Below, piece by piece: positions 51,301-59,318 of a stretch of 64,000 nucleotides of DNA. The position numbers and the translations under genes are program-made. Below the pieces are notes generated by a model. The model searched no databases, was not told the origin of the DNA, and worked only from the letters and a program-made list of their open reading frames with translations. Origin of the DNA: Meira nashicola (taxonomy: Eukaryota; Basidiomycota; Exobasidiomycetes; Exobasidiales; Brachybasidiaceae); the NCBI GenBank assembly GCA_001600355.1, contig BCJU01000001.1, positions 4,092,013-4,156,012 of the forward strand, read 5' to 3'. Within the stretch, counting starts at the first letter, position 1. Every line of letters starts with the position of its first letter.

Positions 51301-52186
51301 AAGCATCGACTTCTTCAGCTGGCTGTCCGCCTCCACCGGTCTCTACTGCTGCTGCCGCCGGATCGCTTACTGCTGCGCCACTGTCAGCCGGTCTTTGTGA
51401 GGTAAGATATCTGCTGGGTATTGTATGCTTCTCTCCTGCTTGATCGATGGTAGAAAATTGTTCGCGGAGCTCCTTCACCTGAATGTCCTTTAGCTGCGAT
51501 AATGTCGGTTCTAAAGCTGGTCCGATCCATTTGTGTAATTCTTGAGCCAGCAAGCCTGCTTCAGCTCTGACGTTCTTGTCCGAATGTCCAAATAGATCTG
51601 GTAGCTTTTTCAAGATTGGTTTCAATGTGACTTGTTTCGGTCCAAAATCACGTACGAGTTGTGTTAGCGCAGTGACTGCAGTTACGACCACTTTGGGTTG
51701 TTTAGCAGATGTACCCTGTATGACATTCAACACTAGCCCTTCACATCCTACAACATCCTCTGATTCGGCAAAAAGTGAAACGATATCCAAAGCAGACTTT
51801 TTCGTTCCTGCACGCATTGCACCAAAACATTTCTCCACCAGAGAAGGCAAAACTGTTTCTCGTGTTGATCCGGACGCTTTTCCACCAAAGGTTAAAAATG
51901 CTTTAACTGCATCTAATGCTTTTTCTTGTGCGACTGCATTAGAATCGATTACCATTGCTTTTACCAAATCAGGATTACGATTGTATGGTTTGAAAATAGG
52001 CGCATCTTCTGAAGGTGATTTTCCAAATTTTCCAACTAATTCTTCGTATCCCGAAACACGAGCTTTCCATACTTTTGATCCTAATCGATCTTCTATTGGC
52101 ATTTTTGAGTAGTCTTCTTCGCTAGGTCCGGCTCCACCTCCTCCCATCCCTGAGCCACTTCCCCCGCCCACTGGAAACTCATCCAT
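45365..52186 (-). CDS. STU2: XMAP215/Dis1/Stu2-family microtubule polymerase
   Basis: 2,273 residues in a single exon from the ATG of MDEFPVGGGSGS. Five TOG-type HEAT arrays are recognisable: about residues 30-235 (LGSKVWKARVSGYEELVGKF), 310-540 (STKWLERKEVIDQCLKALES), 665-870 (STSVWKDRLAAMVKFNEWLK), 930-1150 (GDANWKERKEGLEEIHAILD) and 1310-1550 (FSKDHNAERDYLSALTVLID). An Ala/Pro/Lys-rich linker (about 545-650) and another basic Ser/Pro-rich linker (about 1160-1290) likely bind the microtubule lattice. A conserved helical C-terminal domain follows at about 1715-1990 (LWDVEQTINEILSSDSDRSV, MYTGTNIFDNTRLWDDPFEG). The tail is Ser-rich. TOG domains bind tubulin dimers and the protein adds them at plus ends and kinetochores. 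The five-TOG layout resembles animal ch-TOG more than the two-TOG budding-yeast protein. Confidence 0.96.
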   Translation of the reverse strand: MDEFPVGGGSGSGMGGGGAGPSEEDYSKMPIEDRLGSKVWKARVSGYEELVGKFGKSPSEDAPIFKPYNRNPDLVKAMVIDSNAVAQEKALDAVKAFLTFGGKASGSTRETVLPSLVEKCFGAMRAGTKKSALDIVSLFAESEDVVGCEGLVLNVIQGTSAKQPKVVVTAVTALTQLVRDFGPKQVTLKPILKKLPDLFGHSDKNVRAEAGLLAQELHKWIGPALEPTLSQLKDIQVKELREQFSTIDQAGEKHTIPSRYLTSQRPADSGAAVSDPAAAAVETGGGGQPAEEVDAFEFLDPKDPLKSKEWPENFDEMINSTKWLERKEVIDQCLKALESTPKIIHTPALDSIIDILSEKVKKDVNINVVLSACQCIQKFALGLRGAFAKNKDKALPALLEKLKERKESTVKVLADTLDAVFQTVSFSDILEQTLNATKHKNPQVKTGAIQFLVRCLRETRSMPAKSDVKPIADALVAATADGSSDVRDAGAQGLGTLMKLIGERAMNQYIDGLDDIKKGKIQEQYKSATVKVKQAVSAPAGRPAPAAAPPKPQSRPAPVAAAQKPAVVAAAEKASVVPSPAPAAARAPAAVSRGPPARLLAGASKPAAAKPAAAPTSRPALTAKKAAGTAGSSKAAGVNEPVKYRYHPDEAEARSNEIVPSHIQEELSTSVWKDRLAAMVKFNEWLKLECETVESELIVRFLSRKPGWKESNFQVMSEVYNAFKMLSTDCPSFGRSSIAISIAPLCEKLGDIKLKVPAADTLMQYGERTSIGFVISQALTPLSNLKAPKAIADSLMWVNQALLDFGTANIDVRGLVDHLLSCLKSANAAVRTNATTCIGTLSRFLGPALTNLLGDINPQLRSTVEAEIEKASKEPAPTPTRTCEETRPKATAESAGEGPTGPSPEEEDALDALIPRVDLDNVIPSLAVAKLGDANWKERKEGLEEIHAILDANTRLKPKMGELGTALKTRFSDNNVQVRTLALDALCKISTGMGKGFEGFVRMFVPSVTQVLADAKAPLRAAASKALTAMAEQTGASPMISGFVSVLESKAANPTLRQDLFVWLGVWFEQHSPDKNTDLSGLAFPAIVCLDDKLAAVRKAAQSVLPFIIMRAGYKFVMEQTNSLKAASRNTVIPLIDAAKGQASSKAPPPPPPSHVVSARLENGTSTSSAPARAPNVVRRAAQAPTPSTMDDARSASSSASSISGRAGGVKAPTAVGRSLKAPGVGQSTSATNPNEATPARLPRVGVRKTTYAPVATNSSSSSSNVAATEKSAPFVNGDEKFKLMREKREGGKNSLYWIGADAAPRSDLAETLRAQCEHHLNPALIDKMFSKDHNAERDYLSALTVLIDHLAHTETAMEEYAITSDEAIARIKANSDLLFKYVAIRLTDNNTSIALKCLDLLNQLIAVLRSQEYHMSDYEANAILPCILAKFGDPKVAFRDRIRSDILRKVTNIYPPSKVLGHYMEEGLPSKNSRVRTECLAELAHLFHRYGTQICSLPKMMPLIAVHISDRDNGVRTGALMAISEVYKIVGDAIWQYVGELPLRDRGLLEERLRRVTVSASNGSEDAAAVHEPTLVTSNPPVDRITQPTATPRQALTTSTLPKPRAGAAQIQPPTQSRMAIPSRLARPASMIGQLGGKASNGPSGLPDRQSHPDARFSRVQAPQSVSGLQRPSSRTFGSNNGAVNANPAELKKASSEAKLPFTKRSDENGHDEELWDVEQTINEILSSDSDRSVRALKKLATDIQNCSPALVQSADRLAVAYGKLMHRAYGQMNNKTAEAERLKKHLMYTGTNIFDNTRLWDDPFEGTQRTLGSYVTKPALVVLLTELLSQLIGTKGAEDAETQTQGRYLNIMVLRSFSSCNMNVLFGACLTILTEATEDLEDLQSRGDSELVDKRVKFADLICKCIWKMTRKLTQSLQDDLVDAALLLQDLETFLQAIPPVIWKERAANGMPMSDIPLRTIKVIITHIGNAFGEQALDLLEGIPDAEHSHVYTYLLRACDPGEHQLSSEDGREAKAARAPEDAVFDDEAQARLSPSMPSTPSTASRRQRMPERSRTHSEASSMARSESQISVTTSDEGSAAELRQIFDRISNKSESRSAIRDLYLFSRRYPEKEGHIMRSLEQTGPIFQKFIKRAMANHALEDGEPSPFTDDTMTPRQSMIFSSPSAQSSSSPSTRNSFPTTNYAGRNGETQRNSYMSPSSSRTSNLNLAALAGITSSPSTPGNGIASLRATQSPNPSSPSTNRLSVNDDRLAQLRAKFARSSSIQSSTAE

Positions 52187-52833
52187 ATTGTCCAAAGTTT
52201 ATTTTGCCTTATCGAGGAGGATGTATGCGATCGATGATTTGCAATTTTTAGAAGATTTTGAGATCGATCGATATTGAGTAGGTTAATTTCTCATCTCCGG
52301 CGTCCTTTTTCAAAAGATCAGCAAATGATATACGAGAGAATACGTAAGAAGTCACCGGTGAGTCAATCTAATCAATCTCAAGAGACTCTTCTTCTTGCTG
52401 CCTTAACGTTGTGATGGTTAAGGATTGTCAAACAAATATCGCTCCTTTCTTCATAGGCACAATTATGCATGCATGGGAGCACGAGCAGCGCTTTATTCTA
52501 TCTCGGGCGAAATCTCTGCACTCGCGTCAATTACATAGACTACATATGCACCAAATAACAACAACAATCAACACGCACGCCCTAATGACAATTTTTTCGG
52601 TTAAATCGCGTTGATCGGAGCAACAGTGTTGGTCTGTCTGCTTTAGCTTAGCAGCAGGTTTTAAGGCTTATATTGGGATCGCGTTTTGAAGCCATCCTCT
52701 CAGCTGAAAAGACTAAAATGAAGTCAATGAATTGTAACTTACAAATGATGAAATGCTAAATGATGTACAGATACAAGTTGAAATACAAAACAGAATAAGA
52801 GATTCAAAGTGAGTGCTTCGCGAACATCGATTT
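52187..52833. other. Spacer between the TOG gene and the next orphan
   Basis: 647 bases: the upstream region of the TOG gene and the 3' end of the orphan at 52834, both on the minus strand. No coding or RNA feature seen. TCGCG/CGCGTT fragments occur, but there is no full ACGCGT. Confidence 0.5.
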
Positions 52834-53811
52834 CTATTCGATCCAAGAGACAATGTCACCAGCTGTCATTTTGACGCAATCGGTGGTGTTTCGAGCATGT
52901 TCGACAAGTTGAACGAAATTTGTCGTGTGAAAGAGTAAAAATATATTTGGGTCTTCTTCCCAAAAATCTTTCTCGATCAAGACTTTCGCACGCTTATATG
53001 TACTTTGTCCGATCAAATGCTTTCTGAAAGTTTCACGAAGTAATTGTGATCGATCTACTTCCAAACCTTCTAAAACCCAAACATTTCCTCTCTCATCCGA
53101 ATCAATCAAAAGTCCTCTTGGCCGTAACACATGAATCACATGTTTGACTACGATTGGCATGCAATGTGCCGGTCGTTCGGTAACCAGTTGATCGGCAACC
53201 ATTTGTTCGACAACATAAGTAGCAGGGATGCGGTCATTAGGGCGTTTTGAAAGATGCAAAACGGCTTTAACGATGTCTGCTGTGATATTTGTAGGGCCAT
53301 GCAAGATCTTAAGAGAATGCCTGTGCTCATTAATTCTTCTCAACGGCGGTGCATTTGTCCCATTTAAGTTGTTGCGCTCATTTGCGGTAGCATTTGGATG
53401 AACCCATTGGAGAGGCAAAAGTGTCCAAACCTTTAAGATTTTACCTGTTCGGTCGGTATTATACATTACCGGCATATTTTCCCTTTTTGCTTCTTTGAGA
53501 TACTCTTCGTGATCAATAATGCCCAATAAAGCAATACTGTGATTGGCATTTAAACAATTCTCGACGTCATCCCAATTCGCATCACTCATTGTGAAAGGCG
53601 TTGCTTCACGTACAGCTCGTAAAAGTGGCAAATATCGAGCTGGAATTTCGAATCGCCGTGGCGTTGGAGATAAAGGTCTAATTGTTGTACTATTGTGTGC
53701 TCCTGGACCATCGTCGTCTGATTCGTCATCTTCACTATAGCCATTCCAGTCATCCTCTGCGTCCTGCAATTTAGATTTTTTTCTGATCTCGCGTTGTTGC
53801 ATTTGCGTCAT
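52834..53811 (-). CDS. Hypothetical protein with winged-helix-like C-terminal half
   Basis: 325 residues from the ATG of MTQMQQREIRKKSKLQDAED (an upstream ATG at 53910 would add 33 residues). Unknown family. The N terminus is acidic (DDWNGYSEDDESDDDGPG). The ordered part starts at about residue 55 (ARYLPLLRAVREATPFTMSD, DDVENCLNANHSIALLGIID). Two helix-rich repeats follow (ITADIVKAVLHLSKRPNDRI, ATYVVEQMVADQLVTERPAH, IVVKHVIHVLRPRGLLIDSD) ending in a strand pair (GNVWVLEGLEV), a pattern seen in winged-helix domains. It then has LLRETFRKHLIGQSTYKRAK. This could be a DNA- or protein-binding module, but I infer this only from the pattern. It lies 3' of HCS1 on the same strand with about 200 bases between. 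Confidence 0.7.
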   Translation of the reverse strand: MTQMQQREIRKKSKLQDAEDDWNGYSEDDESDDDGPGAHNSTTIRPLSPTPRRFEIPARYLPLLRAVREATPFTMSDANWDDVENCLNANHSIALLGIIDHEEYLKEAKRENMPVMYNTDRTGKILKVWTLLPLQWVHPNATANERNNLNGTNAPPLRRINEHRHSLKILHGPTNITADIVKAVLHLSKRPNDRIPATYVVEQMVADQLVTERPAHCMPIVVKHVIHVLRPRGLLIDSDERGNVWVLEGLEVDRSQLLRETFRKHLIGQSTYKRAKVLIEKDFWEEDPNIFLLFHTTNFVQLVEHARNTTDCVKMTAGDIVSWIE

Positions 53812-54014
53812 GGTAGATTGATTTTCACTGTGATAGTTGTGGATGGGGTTTGTGTAAGTGTTTCGTGTAAAAGATTCGCACAACCTAAATAATTTGCTGT
53901 CAAATTGCATTTTCTCTCGCTCAGACCAACAATTACAATGAAAGGGAAACGAGGCCGCGTAATGCGGGCGAATGTATTATTGTTTATGATACACATATTG
54001 ATTATTTGACTTGT

Positions 54015-56609
54015 CTATACAATTACAGGTTCTATCATTGCATTTTCTTCCAAAAAGGTCATCCAATGCTTTAAATATTCATCACCAGCCTCTCCTATCG
54101 TCTCAGAATCTCCAACAATACATAATTGTCTCTTTGCACGTGTCATTGCGACATTCAATCGACGCTTTTCTGCCAAGAAACCAACACTTCTTTGTTCATT
54201 TGATCGTACCAAAGAAATTATCACACATTCATTTTCCATTCCTTGCATCGAGTCAACGCTTCCGATCGTCACTTTTTCCATAGCAATTTTGATCGAATCT
54301 TTGGTTGTACTGCCACCTGCATTACTACCACGTAAACGATCTGCCAATGCGCTTACTTGAAGGTTGTAGGGAGATAAAATGCTAATCTTTTCCGGTGCAA
54401 GACCATTTTTGATGAGCAATTCAACATGTTGAGCTACCAATTCGACTTCATGTAAATTGGCACGAGAGTCAAATTGAAATATGTTTGCTTTTCCGCCATT
54501 GCTCTCATCACCTTCACTTTGTTGAGATTCGTACATCTCGCATCCTGCAGTATCATAAAAGACGATCGGTGCATTATCCGTTTCATCATCTTCTTCTACC
54601 GAATTTGCATCTTTGGAATCAACATTATACCCTTCCAAATCAGTCAATCGAATCTTTGCACAACTTTCATGAGCTTTAATCTTGTTTTCATACAATGCTG
54701 AATTGGGAAAATTCATGATCTCCTCATTCATTCGATATTGCGTATCGAGAAGAGCTTTGCATCCTTGACCATATATGCCTAACAATCGACTGAATAATGT
54801 CGTTTCTAAAGACTGTGGAAGACGCAATCTTGTCCTTTTGATTGTTTGTGTTGGTGTATACTGCTCTACTTCTACTTCTTCTTCTGTTCCTGATTTATCC
54901 GCCGCCATATTGTCATCATCGCTCTTGACCTGCTCATCATCCTTCCCTTCTTTGCCTGCTTTTGCATCACCTTTATGCTTTTTGAACTGTGAATGTCGAT
55001 AACCTTTGACTGTCGGAGGTAATTGCAGATGATCACCCGCTAAGATCAGTTTACCGTCCGGTTTCGCTTTGAGGATTGGAGTCCAACAAGTAGCTTCTGT
55101 CGCTTGACATGCTTCATCAATCACAACAACATCAAATTCCATTCCATCCAATTGTTTTGCACCCGCACCGTGACAAGTAGAAACTACGATAGAAGCACGT
55201 TGTAAAACGGCTCTAAGCAGACCTCTTTCACGTTTTCGAAATTCTTTTCGTAATAACTTTATTTCTTCTCGTTTCTCTTTTCGTTCAGATCCGCGTAATT
55301 TTTGAGATTTTGAAGATGCCTGTCCGCGAAAAGAGGTGGATTTATTGCCTGCAGCGGATTCTTTTGGTCGCATAGATGAAAGAGCTGCTTCTAATTCTTT
55401 ACGAACATCTTTTACCAATTCACCTTCTGAAGAATGTTGAGATTGATAATCAAGCGTTGCCGTCATTAAAGATTGCAAAACTCGAGCAGGATGACCGATA
55501 CGAGTGATGCCAATATGACTTCTTTTTAAAACATCACCTCCTTTGGATATGATTCGCTCCAAAAGATTATCCGCTGCAAGATTAGAAGCACCGCATACCA
55601 ACACACGCTTTTGATGAACAATGGCTAATTGCAAAACCATCTCAGCAACTGCTGTCGTCTTACCTGTTCCAGGCGGGCCATGAATTAGAGCAAAATCTTT
55701 TGCTGTAAGTGCAAACTTGATTGCATTAATCTGAGATGAGTTCAGATTCTCGTTGAACAGTCGTAATTCTTCTTCTTTTGGCCACTCTGTCCATCGTGGA
55801 ATAGATTGACCCATGAGTGACGAGACCAGCGTCGATGGTTGACCATTAATTACGGATGTTGAGGATGTTACGACAGAATCTTGATCTAATCCCACCCTTT
55901 CATCTTCTTCATCACTCGATTCTGCATCAAAACTTCTTTTGGCTGTTTTGACGGAAACATTTAGTACTTTCGCTAAACGGGTTAAAGTCCATTCCATTCG
56001 ATCAAAAGTAGAATCATTGGCAACTTTCACCACTCTTATACGTGCAGGTAGATCGTTAGGATCCAAACCACCATCTTTTTGTCCTCCAGATCCTTTATTT
56101 GAAGCTGCAATAATGATCTTTGTATCTGTTACACGAAAGACTACACCACCTATTCCCTGGTCAGAATTATGATTTGCATCTCCATCGTTCGTCTTGGATT
56201 TTGTAGCCTTACCCTTTGCAACTTTACCACCTTGTGTTGGATCTATGCTATGATCTTCGATTTGAACGATATCACCTGGTCGTAATTGATGAGGGGGAAA
56301 TGTTGCAGAAGAATGAAAGGCTGCCGGTCTTTCCAATTCTATCAACGTTTTCCCACCTAGACCTACAGAAAGTGAAAGTACTCCTAAACCCAAAATTGCT
56401 AAACCATGCCTTTCAAGTTGTTTAGGTGGACAATTTGATAACAGCAATCGAGCTTCATCTTGTTCCACTTTGCGTTCACTTGCTAATAAATCAGCATGCT
56501 TCTGAATCCATAGCTGTAACAAATTTTGAGAAGGTTTGCTTATGCTGTTTAGCTTGATCGACTTTGATGTACTGCCGACATGTTCAGCGGTAATATCATC
56601 TTGCGACAT
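54015..56609 (-). CDS. HCS1: SF1B DNA/RNA helicase, Hcs1/IGHMBP2 type
   Basis: 864 residues from the ATG of MSQDDITAEHVG; the frame upstream begins with TTG. N-terminal beta-barrel region (LLLSNCPPKQLERHGLAILG, RPGDIVQIEDHS, GGVVFRVTDTKIIIAA). Helicase motifs: Q/I at LNSSQINAIKFALTAKDFAL and IHGPPGTGKTTAVAEMV (Walker A, about residue 315), Ia VCGASNLAADNLLERI, II VVIDEACQATEATCW (DEAC), III LILAGDHLQLPPTVKG, IV LLDTQYRMNEEIMNFPNSAL, V SVDSMQGMENECVIISLVRS, VI NVAMTRAKRQLCIVGD. A Lys/Arg-rich insertion splits domain 1B. Yeast Hcs1 is a 5'-3' helicase found with DNA polymerase alpha; human IGHMBP2 acts on ribosome-bound RNA. The R3H/zinc finger of IGHMBP2 is absent, favouring the Hcs1 type. Two ACGCGT sites lie upstream. 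Confidence 0.95.
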   Translation of the reverse strand: MSQDDITAEHVGSTSKSIKLNSISKPSQNLLQLWIQKHADLLASERKVEQDEARLLLSNCPPKQLERHGLAILGLGVLSLSVGLGGKTLIELERPAAFHSSATFPPHQLRPGDIVQIEDHSIDPTQGGKVAKGKATKSKTNDGDANHNSDQGIGGVVFRVTDTKIIIAASNKGSGGQKDGGLDPNDLPARIRVVKVANDSTFDRMEWTLTRLAKVLNVSVKTAKRSFDAESSDEEDERVGLDQDSVVTSSTSVINGQPSTLVSSLMGQSIPRWTEWPKEEELRLFNENLNSSQINAIKFALTAKDFALIHGPPGTGKTTAVAEMVLQLAIVHQKRVLVCGASNLAADNLLERIISKGGDVLKRSHIGITRIGHPARVLQSLMTATLDYQSQHSSEGELVKDVRKELEAALSSMRPKESAAGNKSTSFRGQASSKSQKLRGSERKEKREEIKLLRKEFRKRERGLLRAVLQRASIVVSTCHGAGAKQLDGMEFDVVVIDEACQATEATCWTPILKAKPDGKLILAGDHLQLPPTVKGYRHSQFKKHKGDAKAGKEGKDDEQVKSDDDNMAADKSGTEEEVEVEQYTPTQTIKRTRLRLPQSLETTLFSRLLGIYGQGCKALLDTQYRMNEEIMNFPNSALYENKIKAHESCAKIRLTDLEGYNVDSKDANSVEEDDETDNAPIVFYDTAGCEMYESQQSEGDESNGGKANIFQFDSRANLHEVELVAQHVELLIKNGLAPEKISILSPYNLQVSALADRLRGSNAGGSTTKDSIKIAMEKVTIGSVDSMQGMENECVIISLVRSNEQRSVGFLAEKRRLNVAMTRAKRQLCIVGDSETIGEAGDEYLKHWMTFLEENAMIEPVIV

Positions 56610-57113
56610 ACCAGCTACTTCTTTCCACAACCCTTATCTAGAAGAACGTCAAATCTTTATCAAGAAGGTGCTTTTGATTGTATGGAAGATACGTTCGGAT
56701 TCGCGGATATATGCCCGAAAAAAGCCTACGCGTGGAGTCATAGTGTATGCCTCGATTTGGTACACTAGCCACGCGATAAGTAACATTTTTTGTCTTTATC
56801 CTTCTTCTCAAAAAGCCAACGCGTACCTGGCGTGGTTAAATTTTGACATGCCCCAAAAACAAGCAGCCCTCAAACCCAGTCACCAAACGGGAAATTTACC
56901 GAGTCAGCGCACACGAAAAGAAGAAGTTTAAATAAGGGAGAATTTAACAAACATTCTTCTTTCATCCCCAATCTCTTCATCATACGTACATATACATACG
57001 TCCCGGCTCTACCTCCGACATTTCCGCGAGGCAAGTCCGTCCGTCCTCCTTATCTTTTCTTCACTAAGGACTTTCTTGCGCTATAAAATAGATACGCATT
57101 GATTTTATTCAAT
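56610..57113. promoter_or_regulatory. Divergent upstream region of HCS1 and BAT1
   Basis: 504 bases. ACGCGT occurs at 56728-56733 and 56819-56824 (about 120 and 210 bases before the HCS1 ATG), and a CATACGTACATATACATACG stretch at 56981-57000 on the BAT1 side. TATAAAATAG at about 57083 lies 30 bases before the BAT1 ATG. Confidence 0.5.
56728..56824. promoter_or_regulatory. Two MCB-like ACGCGT elements upstream of HCS1
   Basis: ACGCGT at 56728-56733 and 56819-56824. Together with the copies at BRH2 and FAN1, this would fit shared G1/S control of DNA replication and repair genes. Confidence 0.4.
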
Positions 57114-58421
57114 ATGGCTTCGCTATCAAGATTTACCACAACAACGCTAGCAAGACGGAAATTGACCATGCCAGTCGGTCTACGCAATGCCAATGTGGCT
57201 ATGGCAGCAGCAAAAACTACAGTAAATGGCAAACAATTTCGTTCATTTCATACAGATCCAATGACTGGAGAAAAGACTGGATATGCTGATTTAGATTATG
57301 GAGCTGTGACGATCGAAAAGATTCAGTCGCCAAATTCACCACCTCCTTCTAGCACATTAGTGTTCGGTCATAGTTTTTCGGATCATATGGTTACCGCTAA
57401 TTGGAATTCTTTAACAGGTTGGGCAGCACCAGCAATTCATCCTTACAAACCTTTAGTTTTGGATCCATCTAGCGTAATTTTTCATTACGCTCCTAGCTTG
57501 TTCGAAGGAATGAAAGCATACAAAGACGTTAATGGAAGAATTCGTCTTTTCCGACCAGATATGAATATGGCACGTTTGAACAGATCAGCAACACGTATCG
57601 CATTACCTGAAGTGAACGGAAAAGAGTTGACAAAATTGATCGCTAAATTGGTTTCTCTTGATGCTGATTTCGTTCCTTCTGAACCTGGACATTCGATTTA
57701 TATTCGACCAACTTTGATCGGTACACAAGCTGCACTAGGCGTCCATCCTGCCAATGAAGCAATGCTTTTCGTCATATTATCGCCCGTCGGACCTTACTTC
57801 AAATCAGGATTTAAACCTGTCGCATTAGAAGCTGATCCAAATAAGGTACGTGCTTGGCCAAACGGAACGGGTAGCTACAAATTGGGTTTGAACTATGCTC
57901 CTGGTTTACAACCACAAATGGAAGCTGCAACACGTGGTTATTCTCAAAATTTATGGTTATTCGGACCTGAACATAATTTAACAGAAGTTGGAACGATGAA
58001 CTTATTCACTGCAATTAAAAATGATAAAGGACAAACTGAATTGATCACTGCACCTTTGAATGGATTAATCTTACCTGGTGTAACAAGAGATTCAATTTTG
58101 GGACTTGCACGTGATCATGCATCAGGAAAGATGCGTATCGAAGGATTACCTGAAGATTTGATCGTTTCTGAACGTGAATTATCAATGAAAGAAGTTGAAC
58201 AAGCAGGAAAAGAAGGAAGATTGATGGAAATGTTTGGTAGTGGAACGGCAGTAGTTGTTGCTCCTGTTGATCGAATTGGTTATGAAGGTCGTGATATTCA
58301 TATTCCCGTTGGAGAAGAAGGTGTCGGACCTATCGCGAAGAGAATGTTGGATACAATTAATGATATTCAATTAGGACGTATCGAACATCCATGGAGCGTT
58401 GTTGTTGATGATTTAATCTAG
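57114..58421 (+). CDS. BAT1: Branched-chain amino acid aminotransferase, mitochondrial
   Basis: 435 residues from the ATG of MASLSRFTTTTLARRKLTMP. The N terminus is rich in Arg, Ser and Thr and lacks acids up to about residue 45, a mitochondrial presequence. The class IV PLP aminotransferase core is plain: FHYAPSLFEGMKAYKDVNGR, IRLFRPDMNMARLNRSATRI, YIRPTLIGTQAALGVHP, then the PLP lysine in NGTGSYKLGLNYAPGL (K256) and LTEVGTMNLFTAIKND, ending in ILPGVTRDSILGLARDH and FGSGTAVVVAPVDRIGYEGR. The enzyme moves amino groups between Leu/Ile/Val and 2-oxoglutarate, the last step of branched-chain synthesis in the matrix. The frame upstream starts with TTG. Single exon. Confidence 0.96.
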   Translation: MASLSRFTTTTLARRKLTMPVGLRNANVAMAAAKTTVNGKQFRSFHTDPMTGEKTGYADLDYGAVTIEKIQSPNSPPPSSTLVFGHSFSDHMVTANWNSLTGWAAPAIHPYKPLVLDPSSVIFHYAPSLFEGMKAYKDVNGRIRLFRPDMNMARLNRSATRIALPEVNGKELTKLIAKLVSLDADFVPSEPGHSIYIRPTLIGTQAALGVHPANEAMLFVILSPVGPYFKSGFKPVALEADPNKVRAWPNGTGSYKLGLNYAPGLQPQMEAATRGYSQNLWLFGPEHNLTEVGTMNLFTAIKNDKGQTELITAPLNGLILPGVTRDSILGLARDHASGKMRIEGLPEDLIVSERELSMKEVEQAGKEGRLMEMFGSGTAVVVAPVDRIGYEGRDIHIPVGEEGVGPIAKRMLDTINDIQLGRIEHPWSVVVDDLI

Positions 58422-59318
58422 ATTCGATATTATAAGTTTGGATCTAATGTACATTATTAAAACCTGTCTTTACATTGACAAAGAAATGACCATTAGCATT
58501 TTTAGTACTTGAATTCTTCTAGCGGCATTAATTAATCTCGATTATCGGAATCTTGATCAAAAAAAGGGAGGAGAACGGTAGGCTAGTAGTGAAAAGTGTG
58601 CTATAATCCGCGCACGCTTTGTGTATAAGATGCATGTTTTATGTTATATTGACCACTCGATGTATATCATAGATCGCCAAGAAATTACTTCATTGCCATG
58701 ATATACATTCTATATGTAAATCATATAGCACAGCATTGTAACATTTGTAGTAAAACACGATAAAATTTGGTAAGCAAGTGTCTTGGCATCGATGTAAGCA
58801 GAGTCGACAGTGAAAGCGCGTGTTAAGCTGTGCTAAAATGATTTTTAAACGGCGATTTTTGAACTAGGTAGGCGGGAATATTACAAGCAGAGCCTGGGTT
58901 GGGGTGCATACATCCACAAGCTCCCATCACTTTTTGGAAGGAAGAGGTGTATGTATGTATGCAATGTACCTTTATTGTGGCTGGGTAATCAAAAATAAGT
59001 TCAGGTAGGAAAATGTAGGGGAAGATTAAGGAAAAGATGCAATGCCGATTTCATCCTTGGCAATGAATTACTCGCACAAGCATATAGCACATTATAATGG
59101 TATTTCAAGTATTTAAATGTTTGATAATATATCGTGAATGACGACTCTAAGAAGATATTAATTATGATGTTGAGCATTTTAGATATAGTGGAGGTTTTGG
59201 ATTTTTGATATGATCAAATTTGAAAGTATAAAAATGAGGCAGTGAAATGGTTTTATGCTATTAATACTTTATCTTCATTATTCCGACGATATCATTTATC
59301 TTTTTCTTTTCTATAATC
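58422..59318. other. Spacer between BAT1 and the fasciclin gene
   Basis: 897 AT-rich bases without a convincing open frame. It contains a TGTATGTATGTATGC motif at about 58949 and the TATA box of the fasciclin gene at 59227-59234. Confidence 0.5.
59227..59234 (+). promoter_or_regulatory. TATA box of the fasciclin gene
   Basis: TATAAAAA, 92 bases before the ATG at 59319, followed by an AT-rich and pyrimidine-rich leader. Good spacing for a strong regulated promoter. Confidence 0.55.

Noticed and set aside
51576..52112. 178-codon open frame antisense to TOG domain 1
   Set aside because: A shadow of a long coding exon; no recognisable protein.
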